Assembly (NCBI RefSeq): GCF_042648445.1
Contig: NZ_JBHRYB010000001.1
Location: 186,001 to 250,000 of the forward strand
DNA from: Bacterioplanoides pacificum
GTDB lineage: Bacteria > Pseudomonadota > Gammaproteobacteria > Pseudomonadales > Oceanobacteraceae
Direction of reading: 5' to 3'
DNA length: 64,000 nucleotides
The position numbers were made by a program, and so were the translations under genes. Of this stretch, positions 43,911 to 53,883 are shown in pieces. How positions within the stretch are numbered: the first letter of the stretch is position 1; each line of letters begins with the position of its first letter. Below the pieces are notes generated by a model, which was given only the letters and a program-made list of their open reading frames with translations, was not told the DNA's origin and ran no database searches.

Positions 43911-45044
43911 TCAGGCCTCTTTCGCCGCAGTCGGGTTGTGCTCAGGCGTCAGGGTCAGGCGCAGGTCGTTGCCGACCATCCGCACGTCCTGCCATTGCCA
44001 GCGCAGCTGTTGCTGCATCTGACTGAAATTCAGTTGCAGCAGCGGCCGCGCATCGCTGCCCAGCAGCGTCGGTGCGCAATACAACACCAGTTCGTTCAGT
44101 TGTTGCTGTGCGGCAAATGCTCCTGCCAGCCGGGCGCCACTTTCGACCAGTACTTCATTATGGCCCTGCTCCGCCAGATAGCGTAACAGCGCGGTCAGAT
44201 CGACCTGGCCACTGTTGCTGGCCGGTGCCTGCCAATAGCGCAGTGCGCCACTGTTGGCTGGTCGTTGGGGGGGCTGTTCGGGTTCCTTCAGGGTGGCAAC
44301 CAGAATATCGCCGGCCTGTTGCAGCAGCTTGGCCGTTGCCGGTAAACGGTTGCGGCTGTCGATCACCACCCGCAGCGGCTGGCGCCATAAGTGTGATGGT
44401 TGTTCGATACCGGTTTCAGCCGGACGTACTGTCATTGATGGATCGTCGATTAATACCGAATCAACACCGGTAATGATCACACAGCTGCGCGCGCGTAAAC
44501 GCTGAACATCACGGCGCGCCTGAGGACCGGTGATCCACTGACTTTCACCACTGGCCATGGCGGTACGGCCATCCAGGCTGTGGGCCAGTTTGGCGCGGAC
44601 ATAGGGCAGACCAGTGCGCATACGTTGCATAAAACCAACATTAATGGCTTCCGCTTCGTCTGTCAGGCAGGCTTCAGTCACGTCGATACCGGCATCACGC
44701 AACATCTGGTAACCCCGGCCAGCAACCAGCGGGTTCGGGTCGCGGATGGCGCCTACTACCCGGGTGATACCGGCGTCGATTAAGCCCTGGGCACAAGGCG
44801 GGGTGCGGCCAAAATGAGAGCAGGGTTCGAGGGTGACATAAGCGGTTGCGCCGCGAGCCCGGTCGCCGGCTGCGCGTAAGGCATTCACCTCCGCATGGCC
44901 TTCACCGGCTTTCTGGTGCCAGCCTTCGCCAACAATGGTGCCGTTGTTGACCAGCACACAGCCCACTCTGGGGTTCGGGCTGGTGGAATACAGGCCGCGG
45001 CGTGCCAGCTGCAGTGCGCGGCTCATATAACCGGCATCGGTCAT
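43911..45044 (-). CDS. ribD: Bifunctional pyrimidine deaminase/reductase RibD
   Basis: This 377-aa protein catalyses two steps of riboflavin synthesis. The deaminase domain has GHAEVNAL and the zinc site PCSHFGRTPPC. The reductase domain (~150-370) includes KLAHSLDGRTAMASGESQWITG and EVLVESGARLAGAF. Its start overlaps the nrdR stop (ATGA). Confidence 0.96.
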   Translation of the reverse strand: MTDAGYMSRALQLARRGLYSTSPNPRVGCVLVNNGTIVGEGWHQKAGEGHAEVNALRAAGDRARGATAYVTLEPCSHFGRTPPCAQGLIDAGITRVVGAIRDPNPLVAGRGYQMLRDAGIDVTEACLTDEAEAINVGFMQRMRTGLPYVRAKLAHSLDGRTAMASGESQWITGPQARRDVQRLRARSCVIITGVDSVLIDDPSMTVRPAETGIEQPSHLWRQPLRVVIDSRNRLPATAKLLQQAGDILVATLKEPEQPPQRPANSGALRYWQAPASNSGQVDLTALLRYLAEQGHNEVLVESGARLAGAFAAQQQLNELVLYCAPTLLGSDARPLLQLNFSQMQQQLRWQWQDVRMVGNDLRLTLTPEHNPTAAKEA

Positions 45045-45514
45045 TCGCCATCTCCCTGCTGAGAGGAGTTGGCCATACGTTCAATTTCGGCCTGAAACTC
45101 CGACACATCCTGAAAACTGCGGTAAACCGAGGCGAAGCGTACGTAAGCCACCTGATCAAGCTGGTTCAGTTCAGTCATCACACATTCACCCAGAATGCGG
45201 CTGTCGATTTCGCGTTCGCCTTTGGTGCGTAATACGTGTTTGATGCGGGAGATAGCGGATTCAACATCCTCGACGCTGACCGGGCGTTTTTCCAGTGCGC
45301 GCTGGATGCCGGAGCGGAGTTTGTCTTCGTTAAAGGGTTCCCGTGTACCGTCTTGTTTAACGATACGGGGCATCAGTAATTCTGCGCTTTCGAACGTGGT
45401 AAACCGTTCGCCACAACTGATGCATTCGCGACGGCGCCGGGTTTGTTCGCCGTCTGCTATCAGGCGTGAATCAATCACTTTGGTATCGGGGTGAGAGCAA
45501 AACGGACAACGCAT
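45041..45514 (-). CDS. nrdR: Transcriptional repressor NrdR
   Basis: This 157-aa zinc-ribbon and ATP-cone repressor acts on ribonucleotide reductase genes. Zinc cysteines are MRCPFC and CISCGERFTT. The ATP-cone begins IVKQDGTREPFNEDKL. It heads the nrdR-ribD-ribE-ribBA-ribH-nusB cluster, an order common in gammaproteobacteria. Confidence 0.96.
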   Translation of the reverse strand: MRCPFCSHPDTKVIDSRLIADGEQTRRRRECISCGERFTTFESAELLMPRIVKQDGTREPFNEDKLRSGIQRALEKRPVSVEDVESAISRIKHVLRTKGEREIDSRILGECVMTELNQLDQVAYVRFASVYRSFQDVSEFQAEIERMANSSQQGDGE

Positions 45515-45617
45515 AACTGATAAAGAGCTGTTTAAACATCCCGGCCCGACATGGGCATGGGCAAAAGTTGCGCGATTTTACTGTATTTAACCCTTGTTAG
45601 CCAGCGATTCGCGGCTT

Positions 45618-45950
45618 TCAGGCCGGTTCCGGCAGAAAGTGCTGATTGAGAATATCGGCCAGCGCCGGGGTCGCCTGGCAATACTGATCGATGTTGCCCC
45701 AGTCGCGGAAGCTGCTGAGACAAAAACCACCACGGATATCATTGAAATAGATACAGCGGCGACCGAAGACAGCCACCACCCAGAAGCCACAACCTTCATC
45801 GCCCCAGGGGTGTTGTTGCCATAGCTCTGGCTGTTCCAGGCGCACTTGTTGCCAGATCCGGCGGCCATCGTCATCCATCTTCTGCTGCGCCTGTTGCAAT
45901 AACAGCAGCAGGGAAGATTCCCGTATCGGTGTCCATTGTGGTGTTGTCAT
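45618..45950 (-). CDS. Small hypothetical protein, 110 aa
   Basis: I do not recognise a family. The protein is soluble, Gln- and Trp-rich, with WGDEGCGFWVVAVFGRRCIYFNDI in the middle and no signal peptide. ATG at 45950. The composition and central beta-hairpin-like stretch suggest a real, folded protein. It is alone between nrdR and the putP terminator. Confidence 0.6.
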   Translation of the reverse strand: MTTPQWTPIRESSLLLLLQQAQQKMDDDGRRIWQQVRLEQPELWQQHPWGDEGCGFWVVAVFGRRCIYFNDIRGGFCLSSFRDWGNIDQYCQATPALADILNQHFLPEPA

Positions 45951-46045
45951 CGATATCCGAACCTGTGCAGGGCGTTAAAACCACGTCATTGTGTGACAGC
46001 GGTATGACAGCCTGATGACAACGGCTGATGCTGTACGGAGAACGG

Positions 46046-46083
46046 ATAAAAAAACAGGCCTGCCGTAAAACGGCAGACCTGTT
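46046..46083 (-). terminator. Rho-independent terminator of putP
   Basis: On the minus strand a 13-bp stem with one mismatch (AACAGGTCTGCCG / CGGCAGGCCTGTT) and a 4-nt loop is followed by a T run. It lies 60 nt past the putP stop. Confidence 0.85.
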
Positions 46084-46143
46084 CGAGGTGTGACTGCTGA
46101 CTGACGTTATGGCCCTGGCAGAGGTAGGCCATAACGCCGGGTA

Positions 46144-47613
46144 TTAACCGTTAACGTCGTTAAAGGTTTGCAGCAGTTCTTCTTCGGGCTCAGCCGTCGC
46201 CAGACTGACCCCAACAATCGCGATGGTCGCGAAAATAAAGCCGGGTACAATTTCGTACAGGTCAAACAGTTCGAACATATCACCGCTCAGCTGTTTCCAG
46301 ACCACCACAGTGATACCACCAACCAGAATACCGGCCAGACAGCCATAGCGGTTCATGCGTGACCAGAACAGTGACAGAATCACAGCCGGACCAAAGGCGG
46401 CACCAAAGCCTGCCCAGGCATAAGACACCAGGCCCAGTACTGAACTGTCCGGATTAAGCGCCAGTGCCCAGGCGATTACCGCAATACCGGCAACGGCAAA
46501 ACGGCCAATTTTCACCAGCAGCGCGTCGTCGGCTTCTTTGTTGAACAGTTCTTTGTAGATGTCTTCGGTCAGTGCGGAAGACGATACCAGCAGCTGAGAA
46601 TCCGCGGTGGACATAATTGCTGCCAGAATAGCAGCCAGCAGGATACCGGCGACCAGTGGGTGGAACAGGGCCTGTACCAGATCCATAAACACGGTTTCGG
46701 AATCGGCCAGTGGTGTGTCGAAATAACCAATACCGGCAACACCCACCAGGAACGCACCCACCAGACCAATCAGAGTCCAGCTGACGGCGATACGGCGGGC
46801 CTGGGGAATATCTGCGCGGCTTTTGATGGCTTTAAAACGTGCCAGGATATGAGGCTGACCAAAATAACCCAGACCCCAGGCCGCCAGTGACACAATACCC
46901 ATCCAGCCTAAGGTGCTGCCGTCGGCTTTGGAAAAGGCATCCAGTAATTCCGGATTTTTTGCCAGCAGCAGTTCGTTCGGACCGGAACCAACGGCGCTGA
47001 AGGCGGCAATCGGTACAATGACCAGTGCAGCAGCCATTAACAGGCCCTGTACCAGGTCGGTCCAGGAAACGGCCAGAAAGCCGCCGAAGAAGGTATAAGA
47101 CACGACCGCAATGGTGCCAATGGTAACGGCCATGGTGTAATCCAGGCCGAAGACGGTTTCGAATAATTTACCGCCTGCTACCAGGCCAGAGCTGGTATAG
47201 AACAGGAAGAACAGCAGGATAAAGACGGCGGAAATCGAACGGATCAGGACTTTATCGTTAAAGCGGTTGCTGAAGTATTGCGGCAGCGTCAGGCTGTTGC
47301 CGGCCGCTTCGGAATAGTCGCGCAGACGAGGTGCGACAACCAGCCAGTTGAGGTAAGTACCCAACAGCAGGCCACCACCCAGCCAGGAGGCTTCCCAGCC
47401 CGCGGCGTAGGCATAACCCGGCATACCGAGTAACAGCCAGCCGGACATGTCGGAAGCACCGGCGGATAATGCCGATGGCCAGGCACCGAGTGAGCGGCCA
47501 CCCAGAATATAGTCAGAAAGGTCGTTGGTTTTACGGTATGCCCAGACACCAATCCAGAGCATGGCTCCGAGATAGGCGATAAAGGTAATCAGCGTCGATA
47601 CATTGATACTCAT
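46144..47613 (-). CDS. putP: Sodium/proline symporter PutP
   Basis: This 489-aa protein of the sodium:solute symporter family has about 13 helices. Signature stretches are GASDMSGWLLLGMPGYAYAAG and LSAILAAIMSTADSQLLVSSSA-like (ILAAIMSTADSQL is read directly). The start has AGGAG at good spacing. It follows putA after 110 bp, giving uptake and breakdown of proline side by side. Confidence 0.95.
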   Translation of the reverse strand: MSINVSTLITFIAYLGAMLWIGVWAYRKTNDLSDYILGGRSLGAWPSALSAGASDMSGWLLLGMPGYAYAAGWEASWLGGGLLLGTYLNWLVVAPRLRDYSEAAGNSLTLPQYFSNRFNDKVLIRSISAVFILLFFLFYTSSGLVAGGKLFETVFGLDYTMAVTIGTIAVVSYTFFGGFLAVSWTDLVQGLLMAAALVIVPIAAFSAVGSGPNELLLAKNPELLDAFSKADGSTLGWMGIVSLAAWGLGYFGQPHILARFKAIKSRADIPQARRIAVSWTLIGLVGAFLVGVAGIGYFDTPLADSETVFMDLVQALFHPLVAGILLAAILAAIMSTADSQLLVSSSALTEDIYKELFNKEADDALLVKIGRFAVAGIAVIAWALALNPDSSVLGLVSYAWAGFGAAFGPAVILSLFWSRMNRYGCLAGILVGGITVVVWKQLSGDMFELFDLYEIVPGFIFATIAIVGVSLATAEPEEELLQTFNDVNG

Positions 47614-47723
47614 GCTGCGCTCCTGAAATTGTCGTTTTTATTGGGTCGTTTCTTATAGTAGTAGAGCCGGTTACCCGGCTCATATTGGTTGGCGCCATGC
47701 TGACGCCGGATTGCAACGGAAGG

Positions 47724-50700
47724 TCAGTCTTCCGAATTCAGTGACAGCAGGGTGGCGTTACCACCAACCGCTGTGGTGTTAATAGTGCGCACCCGTTCTG
47801 TCGCGAAACGCTTGAGGTAGTTCGGGCCACCGGCTTTCGGGCCGGTACCAGACAAACCACGTCCGCCAAATGGCTGAACACCGACCACCGCACCGATCTG
47901 GTTGCGGTTAATGTAGCAGTTACCGACCCGAACGCGACTTTCGATATAGGCGGCGGTCGCTTCGTTACGGCTGTGAATCCCCAGAGTCAGGCCATAACCC
48001 GTGCCATTGATGGCGCTGATCAGGTTGTCCAGTTCGTTCGCTTTGTAACGTAAAACGTGTAATACCGGGCCGAATTGTTCGCGGCCCAGATCGGCAATAT
48101 CCGAGATTTCGATAGCAACCGGGGCGACAAACTGACCATGAGCACAGCTGTCCGGCAGTTTGGCTTCGGCTAATACGCGGCCAGCTGCACGCCAGCGTTC
48201 GATGTGATTAACCAGCCCACTGCGTGCCCGTTCATCAATCACCGGGCCACAATCACAGCTGTATTGTTGCGGATCACCCATTTCCACCCGTTGCAGTGCG
48301 CCGTCGATCAGTTCAATGATGCGGTCGGCGATGTCGTCCTGCACACACAGTACCCGCAGAGCGGAACAACGCTGACCGGCAGACGCAAACGCAGAGTCCA
48401 TGACATCGGCAACCACCTGTTCCGGCAGAGCGGTGGAGTCAACGATCATGGCATTCTGACCACCGGTTTCGGCGATAAAGGTAGCCAGTGCACCTTCGCG
48501 GGCAGCCAGAGTACGGTTGATATGTTGTGCCGTCTCGGTGGAGCCGGTGAAGGCAATGCCGGTAATCCGGCTATCCGGAACCAGTGCATTACCAATCGTG
48601 GCACCGGCGCCACACAGCAGCTGAACGACGTTGCCCGGTACACCTGCCTGGTGCAGCAGTTGTACGGCACGGCCGGCAATCAGCGAGGTCGATTCAGCCG
48701 GCTTGGCCAATACCGTATTACCGGCAACCAGAGCGGCCACCACCTGACCGATAAAGATCGCCAGCGGGAAGTTCCACGGGCTGATACACAGGAAGACGCC
48801 ACGGCCTTCGTAATAATGTTCGTTACTTTCACCCGTTGGCCCAGGCAGCCGGGTTGGCAGTTGCATGTTGTCGCGCGCCTGCTGGGCGTAATAGCGGCAG
48901 AAGTCTACGGCTTCACGGATTTCGTCGATGCTGTCCTGCAGGGTTTTACCGGCTTCGCGGGCACACAGGGCCATCAGCTCGTCGGTGTGTTGTTCCATCA
49001 GCTCGGCCATGCGCTCAAGGCAAGCCGCCCGTTCAACAATCGGGGTACGGTTCCAGTCAAACCAGGCGGCATCGGCGATATCCAGTGCCTGAGTGGCCTG
49101 TTCAGCGGTTGCCCAGGTGACTTCACCCACGGTCTGACGCTGGTCGTAAGGGCTGAGCACCGGATGGACATCGCCACCGGCTACGGCTTTGCCGCCAATC
49201 AGGGGTTGTTGTTGCCATTGAGTGTCGTCAAAGGCACGGATGCTGCTGAGCAGGGGGGTGCGTTCGAAAGCCACGGCTAAGTTGTATCCTTGAGAGTTTT
49301 GCCGGTCGCTGAACAGTTCTGCAGAACGCGGAATTTTCGGGTTGCGGAATACTGCATGGCGGCTGGCCATCGCCACCGGAGATTGTACCAGCTCGGATAC
49401 CGGGGTATCGGCATCCACCAGGCGGTGCACAAATGAAGAGTTGGCACCGTTTTCCAGCAGCCGGCGTACCAGATAAGGCAGCAGATCTTTATGCGCACCC
49501 ACCGGGGCGTAGATACGGACATCGATCCGCTCTTCGCTCAGCAGGCGGTCGTACAACGCGTCGCCCATGCCGTGTAAGCGCTGGAATTCGAAGGCCCGGC
49601 CCGGATTCAGCTGCGCCAGTTCGGCAACGCTGGCCACGGTGTGGGCATTGTGGGTGGCGAACTGTGGATAAATATTGCCACGGGTTTGATCCGACAACAG
49701 ATAACGGGCACACACCAGATAAGAAACATCGGAGTTTTCTTTGCGGGTAAAGACCGGGTAATCGGCCAGACCCAGCTGCTGCGCGTGTTTGATCTCGCTG
49801 TCCCAGTAGGCGCCTTTCACCAGCCGAATCGGAATTTCGTCACCCTGTTCTGCTGCCAGAGCGTTGAGGAATCCGAGTACCGCGGTGGCGCGTTTGGAAT
49901 AGGCCTGAACCACCAGACCAAACTTGTCCCAGCCGCGGGCTGCCGGGCTCTGGTAAACCTGCTTAAACAGGCGCAGTGACAGTTCCAGACGGTCGGCTTC
50001 TTCGGCATCGATGGTCAGTGCGATATCGTGCTGGCGGGCTTCTTCCACCAGGCTGATCACCCGGGCACCCAGTTCTGCCATCACCTGATGCTGGTGGGAT
50101 TCTTCGTAACGTGGGTGCAGAGCGGATAATTTGATCGAAATGCTGGGCGCCGGTTTGTCATCGCGCCACTGGGATTTGCTGTTGGCCAGCGTCCGTAACG
50201 CATCGCGGTAAGCGATAAAATAGCGTTCGGCATCGGCGTCGGTAAACGCCGCTTCACCCAGCATATCGAAGGAATAGGTATATCCTTTGGCACGGTAGTT
50301 TTTACTGTTTTTGATCGCTTCATCAATGCTGCGACCTAATACAAACTGCTTGCCCATGATTTTCATCGCCTGGTTCATGGCGGCACGGATCACAGGTTCG
50401 CCGGCGCGCTGAATCAGGCCCGACAATAAATTGCCCGGTGAGGTTTCACGGTTGGAAATACCGGTCACTTTACCGGTTAACATCAGACCCCAGGTTGAGG
50501 CGTTAACCAACAGGGAATCGGAACGACCCATGTGTTCGTCCCAGGCGGCAGCGGATAATTTATCGCGGATTAAAGCGTCGGCGGTTTCGGCATCCGGCAC
50601 CCGCATCAGCGCTTCGGCCAGACACATCAGGATGACGCCTTCTTCATTATCCAGGCTGTATTCCTGCAGCAGTTTATCCACCGCGTGGGCAACGTCGCCT

Positions 50701-50903
50701 TCGGCACGAATGGCTTCAACCATCTGACGCGCGCGCATTTCGCTTTTATGGCGATGATCGGCATCGGGTTCGGCCAGGGTGACCAGTTGGGCCAGATAAG
50801 CATCTTCATCAACGGCGTATTGTTGTTCAATCGCCTGATACCAGTCCTCAGGACTGAGCTTTGCCTCGTCTGAGAACAGCACGGCTACATCAAAATCGCT
50901 CAT
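47724..50903 (-). CDS. putA: Bifunctional proline dehydrogenase / P5C dehydrogenase PutA
   Basis: This 1,059-aa protein turns proline into glutamate. It has a proline-dehydrogenase barrel (~190-480, with RLVKGAYWDSEIK and YPQFATHNAHT). The aldehyde dehydrogenase domain (~560-1030) has catalytic Cys in GQRCSALR and Glu in ETGGQNAM. It lacks the N-terminal ribbon-helix-helix DNA-binding domain of the E. coli type, so it should not repress its own operon; the AraC protein upstream is the likely regulator. AGGAG lies 7 nt ahead of the ATG. Confidence 0.96.
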   Translation of the reverse strand: MSDFDVAVLFSDEAKLSPEDWYQAIEQQYAVDEDAYLAQLVTLAEPDADHRHKSEMRARQMVEAIRAEGDVAHAVDKLLQEYSLDNEEGVILMCLAEALMRVPDAETADALIRDKLSAAAWDEHMGRSDSLLVNASTWGLMLTGKVTGISNRETSPGNLLSGLIQRAGEPVIRAAMNQAMKIMGKQFVLGRSIDEAIKNSKNYRAKGYTYSFDMLGEAAFTDADAERYFIAYRDALRTLANSKSQWRDDKPAPSISIKLSALHPRYEESHQHQVMAELGARVISLVEEARQHDIALTIDAEEADRLELSLRLFKQVYQSPAARGWDKFGLVVQAYSKRATAVLGFLNALAAEQGDEIPIRLVKGAYWDSEIKHAQQLGLADYPVFTRKENSDVSYLVCARYLLSDQTRGNIYPQFATHNAHTVASVAELAQLNPGRAFEFQRLHGMGDALYDRLLSEERIDVRIYAPVGAHKDLLPYLVRRLLENGANSSFVHRLVDADTPVSELVQSPVAMASRHAVFRNPKIPRSAELFSDRQNSQGYNLAVAFERTPLLSSIRAFDDTQWQQQPLIGGKAVAGGDVHPVLSPYDQRQTVGEVTWATAEQATQALDIADAAWFDWNRTPIVERAACLERMAELMEQHTDELMALCAREAGKTLQDSIDEIREAVDFCRYYAQQARDNMQLPTRLPGPTGESNEHYYEGRGVFLCISPWNFPLAIFIGQVVAALVAGNTVLAKPAESTSLIAGRAVQLLHQAGVPGNVVQLLCGAGATIGNALVPDSRITGIAFTGSTETAQHINRTLAAREGALATFIAETGGQNAMIVDSTALPEQVVADVMDSAFASAGQRCSALRVLCVQDDIADRIIELIDGALQRVEMGDPQQYSCDCGPVIDERARSGLVNHIERWRAAGRVLAEAKLPDSCAHGQFVAPVAIEISDIADLGREQFGPVLHVLRYKANELDNLISAINGTGYGLTLGIHSRNEATAAYIESRVRVGNCYINRNQIGAVVGVQPFGGRGLSGTGPKAGGPNYLKRFATERVRTINTTAVGGNATLLSLNSED

Positions 50904-51187
50904 CGCGCGCTCCTGTTTTTGTTGTTTGGGTGGCTTTTACCACCGTGAAGTTTCGGATAATGAGATAAAGGTACGCGTTCGGCAGGGTCAAAACTTGTGG
51001 AAAAATCCGGGGCTTTTGTCAAAAACTCCGGCATTTGGCAAAAATAACCCGACCTTTACGACCTTGGTCGCAAATACCACTTCTGTTGATAAAAGACGGC
51101 TTTATTTACCGGGGCGCTGCCTGATTGTTATTGATGGATTAAAAATTAGTGTTGTTGATACTGTTGTTATTATTGGGCGACGGGTAT

Positions 51188-51964
51188 TTACGACTGTTGC
51201 CGCAACTGGCCGGGTGACATATTAAAGCGGGCTTTAATGGCGTGATTCAGCGCACTCTGATTAGCGAAGCCGGTTTCAGCGGCGACAGCACCAATGGTCA
51301 TCGAAGAGTTCTGCAGCAGCCAGGCGGCCTGTTGTACCCGTTGCTGTAAAATGTACTGGTACGGCGTCATCCCGGTTAACTGGCGAAAACGCAAATGAAA
51401 CTGACTGCTGCTCATATGGCAGGCGTTGGCCAGCTCCTCAACGCTGAGCTTCTCCGTCAGCCGGTTGGCAATCAGCTGATCGAGCAGGGCCAGATCAATC
51501 CGCCCGGCGGCACTCTGTTGCGGGTCCTGGTAGGGGGCTACCCGGTGGAACAGGCTGTGTAATAACAAACCACTGACGTGCTGTTGCAGCTGTACATCGT
51601 GTGGCCGCTGACTCAGCTCATGCGCCAGGCTACGCACCAGCGTGATCAGGTTATCGTCGAGATCGATAAAGCGTGGCTGGGCAAACAGCTGATCGAATAA
51701 ACCGGCGTCGATCAGATGATTGGAACCATCATGGCTGCTGACGTCGATGATCACCACCGCGTTGTCACTGTCACCATGAAACGAGTGTTCGCAGTTGCCC
51801 GGTAACAGGCAGCCGTGCCCCGGGCCAAAACGCTGTTGCTGGCGCGGCGGCAGTTCAAACCAGACCTCACCGTGCAGGCCAAGCACCACCTGATGATGGT
51901 GATGATGATGGCGATGCGGCTGTGCATCTAACGACTGTACCCGGCTGGCACCGATGGTCCACAT
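51188..51964 (-). CDS. AraC-family regulator, probably of proline use (PruR-like)
   Basis: This 258-aa protein has an N-terminal cupin sensor domain with a natural His run (PHRHHHHHHQVVLGLHGE) and a C-terminal pair of helix-turn-helices (KLSVEELANACHMSSSQFHL and TIGAVAAETGFANQSALNH). It lies 284 bp upstream of putA on the same strand. In Pseudomonas an AraC protein (PruR) activates putAP, so the same job here is a reasonable inference. Confidence 0.85.
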   Translation of the reverse strand: MWTIGASRVQSLDAQPHRHHHHHHQVVLGLHGEVWFELPPRQQQRFGPGHGCLLPGNCEHSFHGDSDNAVVIIDVSSHDGSNHLIDAGLFDQLFAQPRFIDLDDNLITLVRSLAHELSQRPHDVQLQQHVSGLLLHSLFHRVAPYQDPQQSAAGRIDLALLDQLIANRLTEKLSVEELANACHMSSSQFHLRFRQLTGMTPYQYILQQRVQQAAWLLQNSSMTIGAVAAETGFANQSALNHAIKARFNMSPGQLRQQS

Positions 51965-52069
51965 GTGAAATCCCGAAGTTACTGTCCTTTAACACTAAGG
52001 CTTGTTGCGTCTTTTTGCCATTCGGGAAACTACGCAGGTTGTATATATCTGAATGATAATGCCGTTACC

Positions 52070-52098
52070 TTGACCGAGTGCTGTGCGGCCATTAAAGT
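52070..52098 (+). promoter_or_regulatory. Likely sigma-70 promoter of the effector operon
   Basis: TTGACC (52070-52075, 5/6) is followed after 17 nt by TAAAGT (52093-52098, 4/6). The start site would be ~48 nt ahead of the ATG at 52146. Confidence 0.45.
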
Positions 52099-52145
52099 GC
52101 CTGCCATCCGACACTTCTGCTTTCAAGGACGATAGAGCTGTTGTT

Positions 52146-53198
52146 ATGGCCGAACTTATTTCCCCCGCGATGCTGGCATGGCGTCATTTACCCCAATTAG
52201 AAGATCCCTTCTTTGTGCGCTCACAGGTTGAGGCAGCCGCCAACCATCACCAGGCTGGTGTTCAGAGTTACAATCGTCACTCGGTATCTAACTTCAGTGA
52301 CTGGTTAAGGCAGAGCGGTGTCAGCACGGAAGAACTCTCGCAATATGTGTTACGCAGCCTGGAACAGGGCGAGGCATTTTATGTTCATACTATTAACGAG
52401 AAACCGATCCGCCCCTTAGTGTTCTGGCAAGAGAGTGAGGAGACTCAGGCGTCAGACAGCTTTTATGGTTACAACGGTCACTGGCAGGTGTATAGCTATG
52501 TTAAACCGGCGATCCGCAATAAACTGCAGTTTCTGCTGCAGACTCTGCGTCCACCTAAACCCGTTGTGGTGCGTAAAGCAGCTCCATCGGCGGTTCAGAA
52601 GAATCCGGCAGCACAGCCGAAGGTAAAAGAAAGACATCAGTTCGTTGTCAACATCGAAGCAGCCAAAGGTTGTGAGCTACCCGCAGAAGTGCCTGTGACT
52701 CTGGTGGTGCTGAACACCAATAAAGAACGGGTTCCTGTTAAACAGATCAACGACTTAATCTGGAATAGCGAAAGCCGGGTATTCCGGGCTGAGCAGGGTG
52801 ACAGTTTTGAAGCTTTTGTTATCCGCGAGCGGCAGAAAGACGTTCGTAAAGACCTGAACGATAATAAAAACCTTAAAGCGTCGGTTGCTGCCGATCTGAT
52901 TGCTCCTTTAAGTATCAGTAATACCTATACCCGTAATGATGACGTGATTGTGCATGAAGTTACCTATGAAGTGCCTAATCATTATCTGGAGATAGAACTG
53001 GTTGATGAGGATGATATTCCAGAGGCCTTTGCCCGTTATCAGGTGTTTGATCTGAATGACGAGCTGTATGCCGAAGGGGAGCTGGATGATCAGGGACGGG
53101 CCAGAGTAGAAGGGATTGATGAGCTGGAGGCGCAGGTTTTCTTTCCCGGGTTTGATGGGGCCGGTGTAATGACAGAGCAGGAGGCTCAGCAAGCATGA
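52146..53198 (+). CDS. Putative T6SS cargo adaptor-like protein
   Basis: This 350-aa protein starts at ATG 52146 (AELISPAMLAWRHLP). It has a mixed N-terminal domain (~1-140), a Pro/Ala/Lys linker (~141-170) and two beta domains. The last (EIELVDEDDIPEAFARYQVF ... GELDDQGRARVEGID) matches the small 'carboxypeptidase-regulatory-like' module that often ends VgrG-linked and other type VI secretion cargo proteins. No enzyme motif is visible. It is coupled to the next gene (ATGA). The secretion link is inferred. Confidence 0.5.
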   Translation: MAELISPAMLAWRHLPQLEDPFFVRSQVEAAANHHQAGVQSYNRHSVSNFSDWLRQSGVSTEELSQYVLRSLEQGEAFYVHTINEKPIRPLVFWQESEETQASDSFYGYNGHWQVYSYVKPAIRNKLQFLLQTLRPPKPVVVRKAAPSAVQKNPAAQPKVKERHQFVVNIEAAKGCELPAEVPVTLVVLNTNKERVPVKQINDLIWNSESRVFRAEQGDSFEAFVIRERQKDVRKDLNDNKNLKASVAADLIAPLSISNTYTRNDDVIVHEVTYEVPNHYLEIELVDEDDIPEAFARYQVFDLNDELYAEGELDDQGRARVEGIDELEAQVFFPGFDGAGVMTEQEAQQA

Positions 53199-53854
53199 AA
53201 ACGCATACAGTCCGGCAGGGAGAATGCATGATGACGATTGCTCGTCAGTATGGTTTTTCCGATTGGCGGATAATATATGATACACCAGAAAATGAATCTT
53301 TCAGGAAACTGAGGACTAACCCCCATTGTTTATTACCGGGTGATAAAGTTCATATTCCTGATAAAGACAAGTACCGTAAAACGGCGCAAACGAATAAAAA
53401 ACATAAATACGTTCTTAAAAACCGTAAAAACTATCTTTCTGTCAGGTTAGTTGATCGTAAATTGAATCCGCTCGCTGATATCCCATATAACATTTCTTTT
53501 TTTGATGATGGAAATAAGGATGCGATCACTACGGAAGAAAACCAGACAACGGATAGCGATGGTTTTATACAAAAAAAAATACCTGCTAAAACAACAAAAG
53601 CCGTCGTAAGCTATTTTCCATATAAGAATCAACCGTCTTTAGTGCGGTATCTGACGTTGAAATTGTCGGAGCTTGACCCTGTTGATGAAGAGAGCGGAAA
53701 GCGGGAAAGAATGAGGCAGTTAGGATTTCCGGTTGAGAGAACTGTTGCATCCGATATGAATCGGTACTCAGGGCAAATCAACAATATTAGTGAAAGATTT
53801 TCATTGGCAGGCAGTAAAGACGTCGAAGATTTTCTGGAAAATCCAAATTTATAA
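53195..53854 (+). CDS. LysM-like domain protein
   Basis: This 219-aa protein has an N-terminal ~55-residue LysM-like motif (KTHTVRQGECMMTIARQYGF ... LLPGDKVHIPD) of the divergent kind that accompanies contractile-injection effectors. A lysine-rich stretch and then a beta domain (LSVRLVDRKLNPLADIPYN) follow. There is no signal peptide. It sits between the adaptor-like gene and the large toxin-like gene. AT-rich composition starts here. It may link cargo to the delivery tip; this is inferred. Confidence 0.6.
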   Translation: MKTHTVRQGECMMTIARQYGFSDWRIIYDTPENESFRKLRTNPHCLLPGDKVHIPDKDKYRKTAQTNKKHKYVLKNRKNYLSVRLVDRKLNPLADIPYNISFFDDGNKDAITTEENQTTDSDGFIQKKIPAKTTKAVVSYFPYKNQPSLVRYLTLKLSELDPVDEESGKRERMRQLGFPVERTVASDMNRYSGQINNISERFSLAGSKDVEDFLENPNL

Positions 53855-53883
53855 CTGTCATATATAGTATTAAAGGAACTGAT

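Noticed and set aside
48204..49280. Long plus-strand frame of 358 aa
   Set aside because: Lies wholly antisense to putA and has shadow-like composition.
50929..50944. Small dyad GGTGG-N6-CCACC upstream of putA
   Set aside because: Only a 5-bp stem; may be chance.
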